From Clostridium puniceum (lineage in GTDB: Bacteria > Bacillota > Clostridia > Clostridiales > Clostridiaceae), in contig NZ_LZZM01000148.1 of NCBI RefSeq assembly GCF_002006345.1, positions 1 to 64,000 of the forward strand: a stretch of DNA of 64,000 nt. The letters are read 5' to 3'. A model generated the notes under the pieces. It was not told where the DNA came from. It saw only the letters and a list, made by a program, of their open reading frames with translations, and did no database searches. Both the position numbers and the translations under genes were made by a program. Below are positions 16,158 through 25,789 of this stretch, one piece after another (positions within the stretch are counted from its first letter, which is position 1; each line of letters starts with the position of its first letter).

Positions 16158-17960
16158 GTGACAGAAATAGAAAATAAAGAAAGTGATAGACTAGAACCAA
16201 AAGAAGAAGCACTTTTAAAAATTTTTAAACAAAATGAAAATCATACTTTAAAGACCTTTGTTGGATTATATAAAGGACATTATTTAAATTTGTTCCTTTC
16301 AATTATTTTTTTCTTATTGAAAAGTTCTCCTGTATGGGTGCTGCCAATTGTAAGTGCAAACATTATTAATGCAGCAACGGACAAAGATACAAATGCAATT
16401 CATGTAATTATAATTAATATTATTGTAATTCTTATTATGGTATTTCAAAATATATTAACTAATTATATACATACAGTGCTGTATGCTAAAACTATAAGAA
16501 GCGTGGAAAGAGACCTTAGAAGTTCTCTTGTAAAAAAGCTGCAACAGCTTTCTATTGCATATTATAATGAAATGCAGTCAGGAAGAGTACAATCAAAAAT
16601 TATACGGGATGTAGAGCAGATTGAAAATTTATCATCTCAGGTTTTTATAACTATCTTAGGTATTGTATTAAATATAGTAGTAGCTTTAGGAGTTGTTATT
16701 TTTAAGAGTTTAACCGTATTTGCATTTTTTATTGCAACTATACCTGTAGCAGTAATTATTATAGCTGTTTTTAGTGGAAAGATTAAGAGATATAATAGTG
16801 ATTATAGAAAAGAGATGGAAGAAACTTCTGTTCGTGTAATGGAAATGGTAGAATTAATTCCAGTTACAAGAGCGCATGGATTAGAAAAACAGGAAGCAAA
16901 AAAGATAGATAATCAATTGATAAGTGTAGCTAAGAAGGGATTAAAACTAGATCTTATTCAAGCATATTTTTCGTCTATAAGCTGGGTAGCATTTCAAGTT
17001 TTTCAGATAATTTGTCTTGGATTTACAGGATATATAGCAGTTAAGGGATATATTACAATAGGTGAAGTTGTATTGTATCAGACTTATTTTGGATCTATAG
17101 TGGCACAGATTTCTGGAGGTATTACATTATTACCTACTATTGCAAAAGGTTTAGAATCTGTAGCCTCAGTTGGAGATATTTTGCTTTGCCATGATGTAGA
17201 AAATAATCGTAAGAAAAAGAAGCTTAAGAATATAAAGGGAGAGATTATATTTAAAGATGTTAATTTTAAATATAAGGACAGTAAGATTCCAGTTTTGAAA
17301 AATTTGAATTTTTCTATAAGTCCTGGAGAGAAAATAGCTTTTGTTGGAGCTTCAGGAGCTGGAAAGTCAACAATTTTAAATCTTGTAATCGGATTTTTTC
17401 AAGCTACAGGAGGACAAGTTTTAATTGATAATCAAGATATTAAAGGTTTTAATTTACAAAGTTATCGTTCCCATATTGCAGTTGTGCCTCAAAATGCTAT
17501 TTTATTTTCTCATACTATTCGCGAAAATATTATTTATGGAACAAATGATATTTCAGAGGAAGAATTAAATAAAATAATTAAAGCAGCAAACTTAGAGGAG
17601 TTAATAGAGTCTCTCCCAGAAGGGTTAGATACAAAAATTACTGAACATGGAAAAAATCTTTCTGGTGGACAACGCCAGAGAATTTCCATAGCAAGAGCAT
17701 TTGTAAGAAATCCTAAAATATTAATTCTTGATGAAGCTACATCTGCTTTAGATAGTGTTTCAGAGAAGAAGATACAAGAATCAATTGAAAATTTGGTAAA
17801 AGATAGAACGACTTTAATAGTTGCTCATAGATTGTCTACAATAAAAAATTCAGATAAGATTGCAGTTATTGGAAATGGCGGATTACAAGAGTTTGGAACT
17901 TATGATGAGCTTATGGAGAAAAAAGGTGAGTTTTATAACTTAAAGAAATTGCAAATGTAA
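16158..17960 (+). CDS. ABC transporter, fused permease/ATPase (exporter type)
   Basis: A 600-residue half-transporter from GTG 16158, placed by GGTGGTG; the ATG at 16104 is in frame but lacks a site. Residues 50-330 form a type I exporter transmembrane domain with about six helices. The ATPase follows, with GASGAGKST (Walker A), VVPQNAILFS (Q-loop), LSGGQRQRISIARA (signature), ILILDEATSALD (Walker B) and VAHRLST (H-loop). Such proteins act as homodimers or with a partner; no second half-transporter is adjacent, so a homodimer is likely. An exporter beside an intracellular glycosidase and esterase is unusual for a sugar-use locus. Substrate unknown. Confidence 0.9.
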   Translation: MTEIENKESDRLEPKEEALLKIFKQNENHTLKTFVGLYKGHYLNLFLSIIFFLLKSSPVWVLPIVSANIINAATDKDTNAIHVIIINIIVILIMVFQNILTNYIHTVLYAKTIRSVERDLRSSLVKKLQQLSIAYYNEMQSGRVQSKIIRDVEQIENLSSQVFITILGIVLNIVVALGVVIFKSLTVFAFFIATIPVAVIIIAVFSGKIKRYNSDYRKEMEETSVRVMEMVELIPVTRAHGLEKQEAKKIDNQLISVAKKGLKLDLIQAYFSSISWVAFQVFQIICLGFTGYIAVKGYITIGEVVLYQTYFGSIVAQISGGITLLPTIAKGLESVASVGDILLCHDVENNRKKKKLKNIKGEIIFKDVNFKYKDSKIPVLKNLNFSISPGEKIAFVGASGAGKSTILNLVIGFFQATGGQVLIDNQDIKGFNLQSYRSHIAVVPQNAILFSHTIRENIIYGTNDISEEELNKIIKAANLEELIESLPEGLDTKITEHGKNLSGGQRQRISIARAFVRNPKILILDEATSALDSVSEKKIQESIENLVKDRTTLIVAHRLSTIKNSDKIAVIGNGGLQEFGTYDELMEKKGEFYNLKKLQM

Positions 17961-18017
17961 TTAGCTAGTTTTAAGTTAGATTGTTTTTTATTATAAATAT
18001 GCAGGGAGGAAAAGATA

Positions 18018-19148
18018 ATGAAAGAAAATGAAAAGCTAAAAGTATATAAATTATCTGATATGGAAAATTTAAAGGTTCATGGTAGAACAACGGAGTGTCT
18101 TTCGCCCTTAACATTGTTTTGGACAGGAAGTGGTATAGAATTAAATGCTAAGGGATCTGAACTTTGGATTGAGGTAGAGTCTGATTATGATATATATGAG
18201 CCTTGGATCAGCATAGTTATTAATTCTGTACCTGTAAGCAGACAAATGTTAACTGGAGGGAAACAATGGCTTTGCGTATTTAGGGGAATGAATGAAAGCG
18301 TTGTAAAGAATATTCGTGTGGTTAGAGATGTGCAAGCTATGAGTGAAGATCCTAGTACTCTTATGCAGATACATGCAGTGAAGTTTGATGGACAATTTTT
18401 ACCTATTGAAGAAAAGCCATATAAAATTGAATTTATAGGTGACAGCATTACTTCAGGAGAAGGAGCAATAGGAGCTAAACAAGAAGAAGATTGGATTTCT
18501 ATGTGGTTTAGTGGAGTGAACAATTATACTGCAATGACATCAGAAGCCATGAATGCAGAACATAGAATTATTTCTCAAAGTGGATGGGGAGTACTCACAA
18601 GCTGGGATAATAATCCAAATTCAAATATTCCTGAATATTATGAAAAAATTTGTGGGCTTCTCACAGGCAAAAAAAATAAGGCATTAGGAGCCTTTAAAGA
18701 AAATAATTTTGAGTCTTGGCAGCCAGATATTGTGGTAGTCAATCTTGGAACAAATGATGCAGGAGCTTTTTATTCACCAGAATGGAAAGATGAAAAGAAC
18801 GGAAAAATTTATAAGCAAAGACTAAATGAAGATGGTACATTTAATGAAGAAGATTTAAATTCCTTTGAAGAGTCAGTTTTAAATTTTCTTGTTAAAATTA
18901 GAAGATATAATAAAAAGGCACATATAGTTTGGATATATGGAATGCTTGGTATACCAATGATGCCAGCAATTTATAGAGCAGTAGATAAATATATTAAGAA
19001 AACAGGAGATATAAAAACTTCAGTGTTCCAACTTCCAAATACAACAGAAGAAACAGTTGGAGCAAGAAGTCATCCAGGAATCTTATCACATGAAAGAGCA
19101 GCAAAATCATTAACTGAATATTTAAAAGAGATCTTAGGAAATAAATAG
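18018..19148 (+). CDS. SGNH/GDSL esterase, carbohydrate esterase family 2-like
   Basis: A 376-residue protein. An N-terminal beta-sandwich (about 1-130) like that of CE2 enzymes is followed by an SGNH hydrolase domain: block I IEFIGDSITSGEG (nucleophile Ser about residue 146), a Gly block SGWGVLTSW, block III VVVNLGTNDAG, and block V SHPGILSHERAA with the catalytic His. CE2 enzymes remove O-acetyl groups from xylan, mannan or oligosaccharides. There is no signal peptide, so the substrate must be intracellular. A GGAGG site lies 7 nt before the start. It is the last gene of the AraC-linked cluster. Confidence 0.85.
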   Translation: MKENEKLKVYKLSDMENLKVHGRTTECLSPLTLFWTGSGIELNAKGSELWIEVESDYDIYEPWISIVINSVPVSRQMLTGGKQWLCVFRGMNESVVKNIRVVRDVQAMSEDPSTLMQIHAVKFDGQFLPIEEKPYKIEFIGDSITSGEGAIGAKQEEDWISMWFSGVNNYTAMTSEAMNAEHRIISQSGWGVLTSWDNNPNSNIPEYYEKICGLLTGKKNKALGAFKENNFESWQPDIVVVNLGTNDAGAFYSPEWKDEKNGKIYKQRLNEDGTFNEEDLNSFEESVLNFLVKIRRYNKKAHIVWIYGMLGIPMMPAIYRAVDKYIKKTGDIKTSVFQLPNTTEETVGARSHPGILSHERAAKSLTEYLKEILGNK

Positions 19149-19266
19149 AAGATACTTTATCTATATTAGAAAATTCTATGAGTAAAGGGAAGAAATCTAT
19201 CAATAAATAGTTATTAAAATTTGAGATAACACAAATTACATTTTGTGAAATTAAGCAAATAAGCAG

Positions 19267-19320
<54 letters not shown>

Positions 19321-19357
19321 GATTGTCACACAACATCAATAACAAAATGAAATGGCA

Positions 19358-19385
19358 CGGCAGCTTCAACAGCTGCCGCTTTTAC
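19358..19385. terminator. Strong intrinsic terminator
   Basis: CGGCAGCT (19358-19365) and AGCTGCCG (19371-19378) form a perfect GC-rich 8-bp stem with a 5-nt loop, followed by CTTTTAC. It terminates the esterase transcript just after the AGAT tract. Confidence 0.7.
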
Positions 19386-19468
19386 AGAAAATAAATGGTT
19401 AAAAGGTTTCTGGTGGTAAAAATTGTAAGTAGATCAATAAATAGTAGTTTACAAAAGAATAAAATTCC

Positions 19469-20311
19469 TTATAAACTTTTTGTATTGATATAATTAGAAA
19501 TATTAACCATTTGCCCATGGTCACCAATCCAGTAGTTAATGTTTGGATATTTTGCTTCAATATAATCTGAAAATAATGATGGGTCTTCACTATTATTGCT
19601 AAACATTTCATAGTGACCAGGAACAACAAGTTTTGGTTTAATAGAACCTGCTAGATCTACCGCCTCTTGATATGTAATATTTCCTATGAAGTTTTCACGA
19701 TACCTTTTTCCATCTCTGCCGTTTATGGGAATAAACATGACATCAAACTTATTCCATTTCTTTAAGTTGGAATAAATATCTTCATATAAGCAGGTATCAC
19801 CTGAATGGTAAAGGGTACATCCGTTGCCTTCAATGACATATCCTAAATATGGATAACATCCAGAGTCAGGATCTTGATCTAAAAATTCATGAGCGGATGG
19901 AATCCCAGTTATTTTTAATCCTTTTTCTGAGATAGATAAACCATCATCAAGACCTATAAAACGATTTCTTGGAATGTTTAAGCTATTCGAAAGATTATCA
20001 ACAAGTAGCTTGGGAACTATAAACTTTGCATTTGGTGAACTAAGTGATAGTTGATGCCAAACTTTTCTATCTATATGGTCATCATGATCATGAGTACCAA
20101 TTATAAAATCTGCATTTTTGATTTCTTCTGGTTTTAATAAAGGAGGAATGTTTCTATTAGGAAAGTCTGCATATAAAAATGCATCTAAATAAATAACTGT
20201 TTCACCTATTTTAATAACATATCCTAATTGTCCAAGCCACCAAAATGCAATATTTCCATTTTCTAAAACACAATTATCAATATCATTTATTAATTCAATT
20301 CCACTTTTCAC
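19469..20311 (-). CDS. MBL-fold metallohydrolase, UlaG-like
   Basis: A 280-residue metallo-beta-lactamase-fold protein. NIAFWWLGQLGYVIKIG and VIYLDAFL lead into the metal motif GTHDHDDHID (THxHxDH), followed by the ligands H in IPSAHEF, D in LYHSGDTCLY, and a terminal VVPGHYEMF. The pattern is that of the L-ascorbate-6-phosphate lactonase UlaG family. No ula PTS genes are near, so a different lactone or phosphodiester substrate is possible. The start is GTG 20311, embedded in ATGTGA after AAAGGCGAT. Confidence 0.82.
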   Translation of the reverse strand: MKSGIELINDIDNCVLENGNIAFWWLGQLGYVIKIGETVIYLDAFLYADFPNRNIPPLLKPEEIKNADFIIGTHDHDDHIDRKVWHQLSLSSPNAKFIVPKLLVDNLSNSLNIPRNRFIGLDDGLSISEKGLKITGIPSAHEFLDQDPDSGCYPYLGYVIEGNGCTLYHSGDTCLYEDIYSNLKKWNKFDVMFIPINGRDGKRYRENFIGNITYQEAVDLAGSIKPKLVVPGHYEMFSNNSEDPSLFSDYIEAKYPNINYWIGDHGQMVNISNYINTKSL

Positions 20312-20486
20312 ATGATCATCGCCTTTCCTAATTAACTAATTTTAATATTATCATATAAAGTACTTAGTTTGCTATATCTCTTAATAATTAATTGAATTCT
20401 TAATAAGTGATTAAATTGTACTATTGAGAATTAATAATTATATTTGTAAAATGATTTTCATAAATAGGTTGAAGGGAAGATAAAAG

Positions 20487-21113
20487 ATGTATGATATAAT
20501 TAAATATATTATTATAGAAATTAATGATAGGATGATAGAAATGGATTTAAAGCAATTAAGTAGTGGAGAAGTTGAATTTATATATAATAAACATATGATA
20601 GTGGATTTCCCTACAGAAGAACTAAAGCCAATTGATGCTATACAAAAGCTTATTAAGAGAAAAATTTATAAATGTTATGGTTTATATGATAGTGAAGAAT
20701 TATTAGCTTATGCATTTTTTAATACTTCAAAGTCATATTTGCTGCTTGACTATTATTCAGTATGTAAAAAATACAGAAATAAAGGGATTGGAAGTAAATT
20801 TCTAAGTATTTTAAAGGAAAACTTTAAAAATTATAGTGGAATCATAGTAGAAGTTGAAGATATTAAAGCTGCTTATACTGAAGCAGAAAAAATAATTCGC
20901 AAAAGAAGAATAGATTTTTATAAGAAAAATGGAATGAAAATGACAAATGTTTTATGTGAATTATTTAATGTTAATTATTCTATTATGTGTTTAAGTAATA
21001 TTGAGCTATATGACTCAATTATTTATGAAGAATTGCAAAATATTTATAAAGAAATGATTCCAAGTAAATTTTATTCAAAGTATGTAAAATTCGGTTATAA
21101 AGAAATTAAATAA
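20487..21113 (+). CDS. GNAT-family N-acetyltransferase
   Basis: A 208-residue protein with a GNAT core: YGLYDSEELLAYAFF (strands), LLDYYSVCKKYRNKGIGSKFLSIL with the acetyl-CoA pyrophosphate loop RNKGIG (about residues 98-103), and RRIDFYKKNGMKM at the end of the fold. The N-terminus is uncertain: ATG 20487 follows GAAGGGAAG, while ATG 20532 or 20541 would remove a hydrophobic extension. Substrate unknown. Confidence 0.75.
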   Translation: MYDIIKYIIIEINDRMIEMDLKQLSSGEVEFIYNKHMIVDFPTEELKPIDAIQKLIKRKIYKCYGLYDSEELLAYAFFNTSKSYLLLDYYSVCKKYRNKGIGSKFLSILKENFKNYSGIIVEVEDIKAAYTEAEKIIRKRRIDFYKKNGMKMTNVLCELFNVNYSIMCLSNIELYDSIIYEELQNIYKEMIPSKFYSKYVKFGYKEIK

Positions 21114-21124
21114 AGATTTTTAAG

Positions 21125-21172
21125 ACCTAACATGCATATTGACAGTAAGGGACATATTAGGTTATTTTGCTA
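21125..21172 (+). terminator. Intrinsic terminator after the GNAT gene
   Basis: CCTAACATG (21126-21134) pairs with CATATTAGG (21153-21161) with one mismatch, then TTATTTTGC. The rest of the 328-bp gap before the MATE gene shows no coding region. Confidence 0.55.
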
Positions 21173-21441
21173 GAATTCGTTATTTCTCTTGACTTAGAGT
21201 TAACTAGAAGTAGTATTATAGTATTGTACTTTAAGTTTAGATGATCTTGTTTTAGATAAAATAATTAGAAGAATAGCTACTAAATTATTTTATGAATTTA
21301 CATATTTTGTCTTGTATTAAATAGTAATTAACATGTTAAAGAAGAGAAGAAAGTGTAATAGTCTTATTAAGGTTAATGTAACACGTTAGCTATTTAATAA
21401 ATAAAACTTGGAGATATTTTTAATAAGGAGGAAAAATTTTA

Positions 21442-22800
21442 ATGACTGTCACTAGAAATTTAACAAAAGGGAATCCGGCTAAGTTAATATTGCTGTTTAC
21501 TATTCCTTTATTAATAGGGAATATTTTTCAGCAGTTTTATAGTATAGCTGATACATTTATTGTTGGACGAACGATAGGTGTTAATGCTTTAGCAGCTGTT
21601 GGCTGCACGGGGAGTATAATGTTTTTGATTTTAGGATTTGCTCAAGGTTTAACAGCAGGTCTTTCAATTATTACAGCACAGAAATTTGGCGCAGAGGATA
21701 CAAAGGGTGTTAAAGAAAGTTACGTTGCTGGTATAATAATTAGTATGATAGTAACTATAGTTCTTACAATTATAAGTACAATTTTTGCTAGACCTATATT
21801 AGTATTAATGAATACACCACCAGAAATTATAGATGATGCGTATCGTTTTGTATTTGTTATATTCCTTGGAATAATAACATCTATGTTTTTTAATTTTTTT
21901 TCAAATATTATTCGTGGCTTAGGAGATAGTAGAACACCTCTAATATATTTAATATGGGCGTGTATTTTAAATGTAGTTCTAGAGTTTGCTTTTATTTTAA
22001 TATTTAAGATGGGAGTTACAGGAGCAGCATGTGCAACTGTTATAGCGCAAGGAGTTTCGGCTTTATTATGTATGTGGCACATAAAAAGAAATTTACCAAT
22101 ACTCAGATTAAAAAAGAGTGATTTGAAAATATCAAAAGAAGTTTTCTTAGATCATATAAATATTTCACTACCAATGGGTTTTCAAGCATCTATAATAGCA
22201 ATTGGAGCTATTATACTTCAATTTTCACTTAATAGCCTTGGAGCAACCGCTGTAGCTGCATATACAGCAGCTCAAAAAATTGACAGTATTGCAATTCAGC
22301 CTATGATGTCTTTTGGCATAACAATGGCGACTTATACAGCTCAAAATTTTGGAGCTAAAAAAATCGATAGAATAAGACAAGGTGTGAAGCAATGTGCTAT
22401 TATATCAGTTGCATTTAGTATTGTAGTAGGACTTATAAATATATTTGCAGGGCATTTTCTTACAGGAATGTTTGTTGGATATGATCAAAAAGAAGTTATT
22501 TCATTATCACAAACTTATTTAACTTCTAATGGAATATTTTATTTCCTACTTTCATTGCTTTTTATATATAGATATACACTTCAAGGGTTAGGTCAAAGTT
22601 TTATTCCAACAGTAGCAGGAATAATGGAATTAATTATGAGATCATTTGCGGCAATTATATTATCAAGGCCATTAGGATTTTTAGGAGTATGTTTATCTAA
22701 TCCTTTAGCTTGGTTGGGGGCATGTGTTCCACTCATTATTGCATACTATGTTACTTTCAAGAAAATAAATAATGAATATCTAAAAAGATCAGATTCTTAA
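21442..22800 (+). CDS. MATE family efflux transporter
   Basis: A 452-residue membrane protein with 12 predicted helices in two related halves. It carries N-terminal MATE signatures: LLFTIPLLIGNIFQQFYSIAD, VGRTIGVNALAAVG and AQGLTAGLSIITAQKFGA. The second half repeats these (AAQKIDSIAIQPMMSFG, TYTAQNFGAKK). It exchanges Na+ or H+ for cationic drugs or metabolites. It starts after GGAGG and is monocistronic, with no regulator adjacent. Confidence 0.92.
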   Translation: MTVTRNLTKGNPAKLILLFTIPLLIGNIFQQFYSIADTFIVGRTIGVNALAAVGCTGSIMFLILGFAQGLTAGLSIITAQKFGAEDTKGVKESYVAGIIISMIVTIVLTIISTIFARPILVLMNTPPEIIDDAYRFVFVIFLGIITSMFFNFFSNIIRGLGDSRTPLIYLIWACILNVVLEFAFILIFKMGVTGAACATVIAQGVSALLCMWHIKRNLPILRLKKSDLKISKEVFLDHINISLPMGFQASIIAIGAIILQFSLNSLGATAVAAYTAAQKIDSIAIQPMMSFGITMATYTAQNFGAKKIDRIRQGVKQCAIISVAFSIVVGLINIFAGHFLTGMFVGYDQKEVISLSQTYLTSNGIFYFLLSLLFIYRYTLQGLGQSFIPTVAGIMELIMRSFAAIILSRPLGFLGVCLSNPLAWLGACVPLIIAYYVTFKKINNEYLKRSDS

Positions 22801-22807
22801 TATGAAA

Positions 22808-23615
22808 CTAATACAAATACATAGTCTTATATTTTATAAACAGGAAATTATTATTTAAACATTCTTCAATAACATAATTTACATAGCTACTATATAGGTA
22901 ATAAGCAATTGAAAGTTTTATAAATCTTAATGCTTGCCCCATATCATATTCAGTTGCAATATCAGTAGATTGAGAAATATTTTCATTTGCTTCAGTAGAA
23001 ATTTTATCTTTTCTAAAGATAATTTTTTCCAAAGCTCTACCTAAAAGTGAAATTTTGATTTTATTTTTTTTATATGGTAGCTAGTATCCTCAAGAATAGT
23101 TAATGTATAACCTTCAGGACTTTAATAGTTGGTATAATTGTCGTCTTATAAAGCTTGTCCTGTGGAAGTAGCAATATACCAATTAATCCATGTCCCGACT
23201 CATGATATGCAGTAAGAGGCTTTAAGATAACTTCTTTCTTTTTCATGTACAGCTAAAGTTATGGAGTATTCACTTTTTGTATGAGCGGAAGTGATAGAAT
23301 TATTATTATCATTTATGAGCTAAAATAGCACTTTCATTTATTAAACTTTTTAATTTTGCGCCTGAGAAGTATATAGTTTTTTTCAATATTTTTTATATGA
23401 AAATTTTCATAAGGCTTATTTTTTAAATATAAAAATAGAATTTTTTCTCTAGCAGTAATATCTGAAAGCGATACTTCAATATATCTATAAAATCTAACTA
23501 ATCTTAAAAGAGCCTTATCTAGCATATCTAATTTATTTATAGTACCAATTACTATTATACTTTCTTCTTGTCCTAAATCAGACATTTCTGTTAAAAGAGC
23601 ATATAACAGAAATAA
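22808..23615 (-). pseudogene. Decayed FtsH-like AAA protease
   Basis: Three pieces read from right to left. The first, LLYALLTEMSDLGQEES then IIVIGTINKLDMLDKALLR-LVRFYRYIEV (23334-23615), matches the AAA second region (VIGATN...DPALLRPGRFDR). Next, YHESGHGLIGILLLPQDKL (near 23206-23150) matches the HEAGH zinc-protease motif. Last, GRALEKIIFRKDKISTEANENI (ending 22808) matches the GRAAEE...TGA.ND region. Frames change between pieces and a stop follows KVIH. The Walker A and transmembrane part are missing. Parts of it are duplicated at 25213-25390. Confidence 0.75.
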
Positions 23616-24007
23616 GTGCAGGAACTATCCACGGAAATAGACCAATAATATGTAGTCTTTATATCTGTAGTACGAAAAGTTATAGATATAGTGTAATTAG
23701 AGAGCTGTAGGAAGCAGATATAAAAAAACACTAGTACTTCAATATAAAATGAGAAACAACAATTTTATAGAGACAATTGTTAGTAATTATAAAAGAAATT
23801 CAACAGTTTCTGTTAAATATTACAATATATCTTTGGAAGAAATATTTAATTATGTTGAAGAAGAAGGATGGCTTAAAGAGAGGATTTGTACAAAAACAGT
23901 CACCAAATTATGATAAATTAAATCATTTATCAGCGCACAAAAAGGAGAAGTTTGTATATAATATATTACAAAGCATTCACATTAGAAAAAATGGAGGGAA
24001 CATTATA

Positions 24008-24799
24008 ATGAGTGACGATAAAGGAAATACAAATTGTTCTAAGAGTGCAGAATATTCTCGTGAAAGTGTTGAGCGTTGTGCTATCGTTAAATCTCAAGTA
24101 GAATCACTAACTGAACAAGTTGCTGTAAATCCTACTGTTATTGAACCTGGACCTGTATTTGTTAAGATTCCAGTTGTATTGGCAGAGACAAATATAACTA
24201 TTCCTGTTGAAGCTACTATCAAATTGGACCAAGCAGCTATAGAAATTAAACGAATTAAAAAGAATGTATTTTTAACTCAATCCCGTATTATTCCATTTTC
24301 TCAAGATGGGCGATTTGGGACTGGAATACTATTTATAGAAGGTTTTATAAGAAAGAATATTGAGTTTGCAACTCAAACTTGTACTACAGCCAGAACTCCA
24401 AATATTTGTGGAGATATAAGACACTGTACAGTTGAAGTACCTTTTAATTTCACTACAAGAATTACTTTCCTTAGACCACCGATTTTTATTGAAAATACTA
24501 CTCCAAGTGAATTAGAATTTTTTACAGATGAACTTCAAGGCTGCGATGTTTGTTCAGATCCAGTGATTGGACGTAATCCTTGCGATCGTAGTTCTTTTGT
24601 TACTGAATTCTTTAATGAAAAACCTTTTACTGAATTAGTAAGAGCAGATATTACTGAAATTGATATTAACACAAATACAACTTCCAGTTGCAAAACTCCT
24701 ACAGAACAAAAGTTTACTAAACTTACAGAAAAAGTAGTAGTAAATTTAACACTAAAAGTATTACAAAAACAACAGGTAAGAGTTACAGCAATATGCTAA
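24008..24799 (+). CDS. SPOCS-domain (DUF3794) protein, copy 1
   Basis: A 264-residue protein starting MSDDKGNTN, with ATG 24008 behind GGAGGG; the longer upstream frame is not supported. The core (about 40-165) has the DUF3794/SPOCS pattern found in clostridial spore proteins: FVKIPVVLAETNITIPVEA, EIKRIKKNVFLTQSRIIP, GILFIEGFIRKNIEFATQT, GDIRHCTVEVPFNFTTRITF. Cys residues are spread through the centre and C-terminus (CGDIRHC, GCDVCSDP, NPCDRSS). The C-terminus VVNLTLKVLQKQQVRVTAI is strand-rich. There is no signal peptide. It is probably an exosporium or spore-coat component, by family resemblance (CsxC-like naming is possible). Nearly identical to copy 2. Confidence 0.75.
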   Translation: MSDDKGNTNCSKSAEYSRESVERCAIVKSQVESLTEQVAVNPTVIEPGPVFVKIPVVLAETNITIPVEATIKLDQAAIEIKRIKKNVFLTQSRIIPFSQDGRFGTGILFIEGFIRKNIEFATQTCTTARTPNICGDIRHCTVEVPFNFTTRITFLRPPIFIENTTPSELEFFTDELQGCDVCSDPVIGRNPCDRSSFVTEFFNEKPFTELVRADITEIDINTNTTSSCKTPTEQKFTKLTEKVVVNLTLKVLQKQQVRVTAIC

Positions 24800-24960
24800 T
24801 ATAACCTATCCTAAATTGATGTTAAAATATAAAAAAACAATATGAAATAAAGCAATTTTTTATAAAGGAGATAGAAGAGCTATTTAGCAATAAAGAAGTT
24901 AAATATATTATATGAAGATTTTTTATGTAATTTCATGTTATTTAAAATTATTTAAAATTA

Positions 24961-24992
24961 AAAACTCAGACAATTTTCTGGGTTTTAGTGTC
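24961..24992 (+). terminator. Intrinsic terminator after SPOCS copy 1
   Basis: AAAACTCAGA (24961-24970) pairs with TCTGGGTTTT (24977-24986), one G-U, followed by AGTG. Good stem, modest U-run. Confidence 0.55.
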
Positions 24993-25143
24993 AATAATTC
25001 TAATAAGATAGAAATGAAATTAAGTATTTATATTAATAAAAAGATAAAATTTCAAAATATAAAGTTTTTAGATGTGAATTTATAACAGTTAAGTTAAGAA
25101 AATAATTTCTAAGCAAAAATTTAATTGTTCTTCAAATATTATG

Positions 25144-25187
25144 GGACAGTATATAGTTTTGCTTTTATATAGAACTATATACTGTCC
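25144..25187. terminator. Long perfect hairpin between SPOCS copies 1 and 2
   Basis: GGACAGTATATAGTT (25144-25158) and AACTATATACTGTCC (25173-25187) form an uninterrupted 15-bp stem with a 14-nt loop. A related hairpin with the same upstream flank (AAATTTAATTGTTCTT) follows SPOCS copy 3 at 27913-27962, so this is part of the duplicated gene surroundings. Confidence 0.55.
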
Positions 25188-25212
25188 TGTTAAATAGCTC
25201 TTATTATTTTTC

Positions 25213-25390
25213 TTAAGATAACTTCTTTCCTTTTTCTCATGTCCAGCTAAAATTATGGAGTAATAAGCGCATTCTATATGTCTATCAAATCTAGCATGTC
25301 TGATCTACCTGTAGCATTACTACTACACCTTCTTCTTGTCCCAAACTAGACATTTCTATTAAAAGAGCATATAACAGAAATAAACGCAGA
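25213..25390 (-). pseudogene. Second, shorter FtsH-like remnant
   Basis: Repeats the segment at 23223-23620 but with an internal deletion of about 200 bp and further substitutions. Recognisable only by alignment to the first copy (AAGATAACTTCTTT at its left end, AAAAGAGCATATAACAG at its right). No coding capacity remains. Confidence 0.6.
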
Positions 25391-25789
25391 AACTATCTGC
25401 GACAATAGGTCAATAATATGTAGTCTTTATATCTGTAGTATGAAAAGTTATAGATATAATGTAACTAGATAGCTGATAGAAAGTACATATTTAAAAGCAC
25501 ATGTACTTCAAGATAAAATGAGAAACAACAATTTTACAGAGACAATTGATAATAATGATAAAAGAAATCCAGTGTTTTTTCTAAAGATTACAATATATCT
25601 TTAGAAGAAATATTTAATTATGTTAAAGAATAAGAATGGCTTGATTATTGATGAAAGAGAGGATTTGTACAAAACAGTCATCAAATTATGATAAATTAAA
25701 TCATTTATCAGTGCACAAAAAAGGAGAAGTTTGTATAGTATATATATTAGAAATCATTAACATTAGATAAAATGGAGGGAACATTATTA

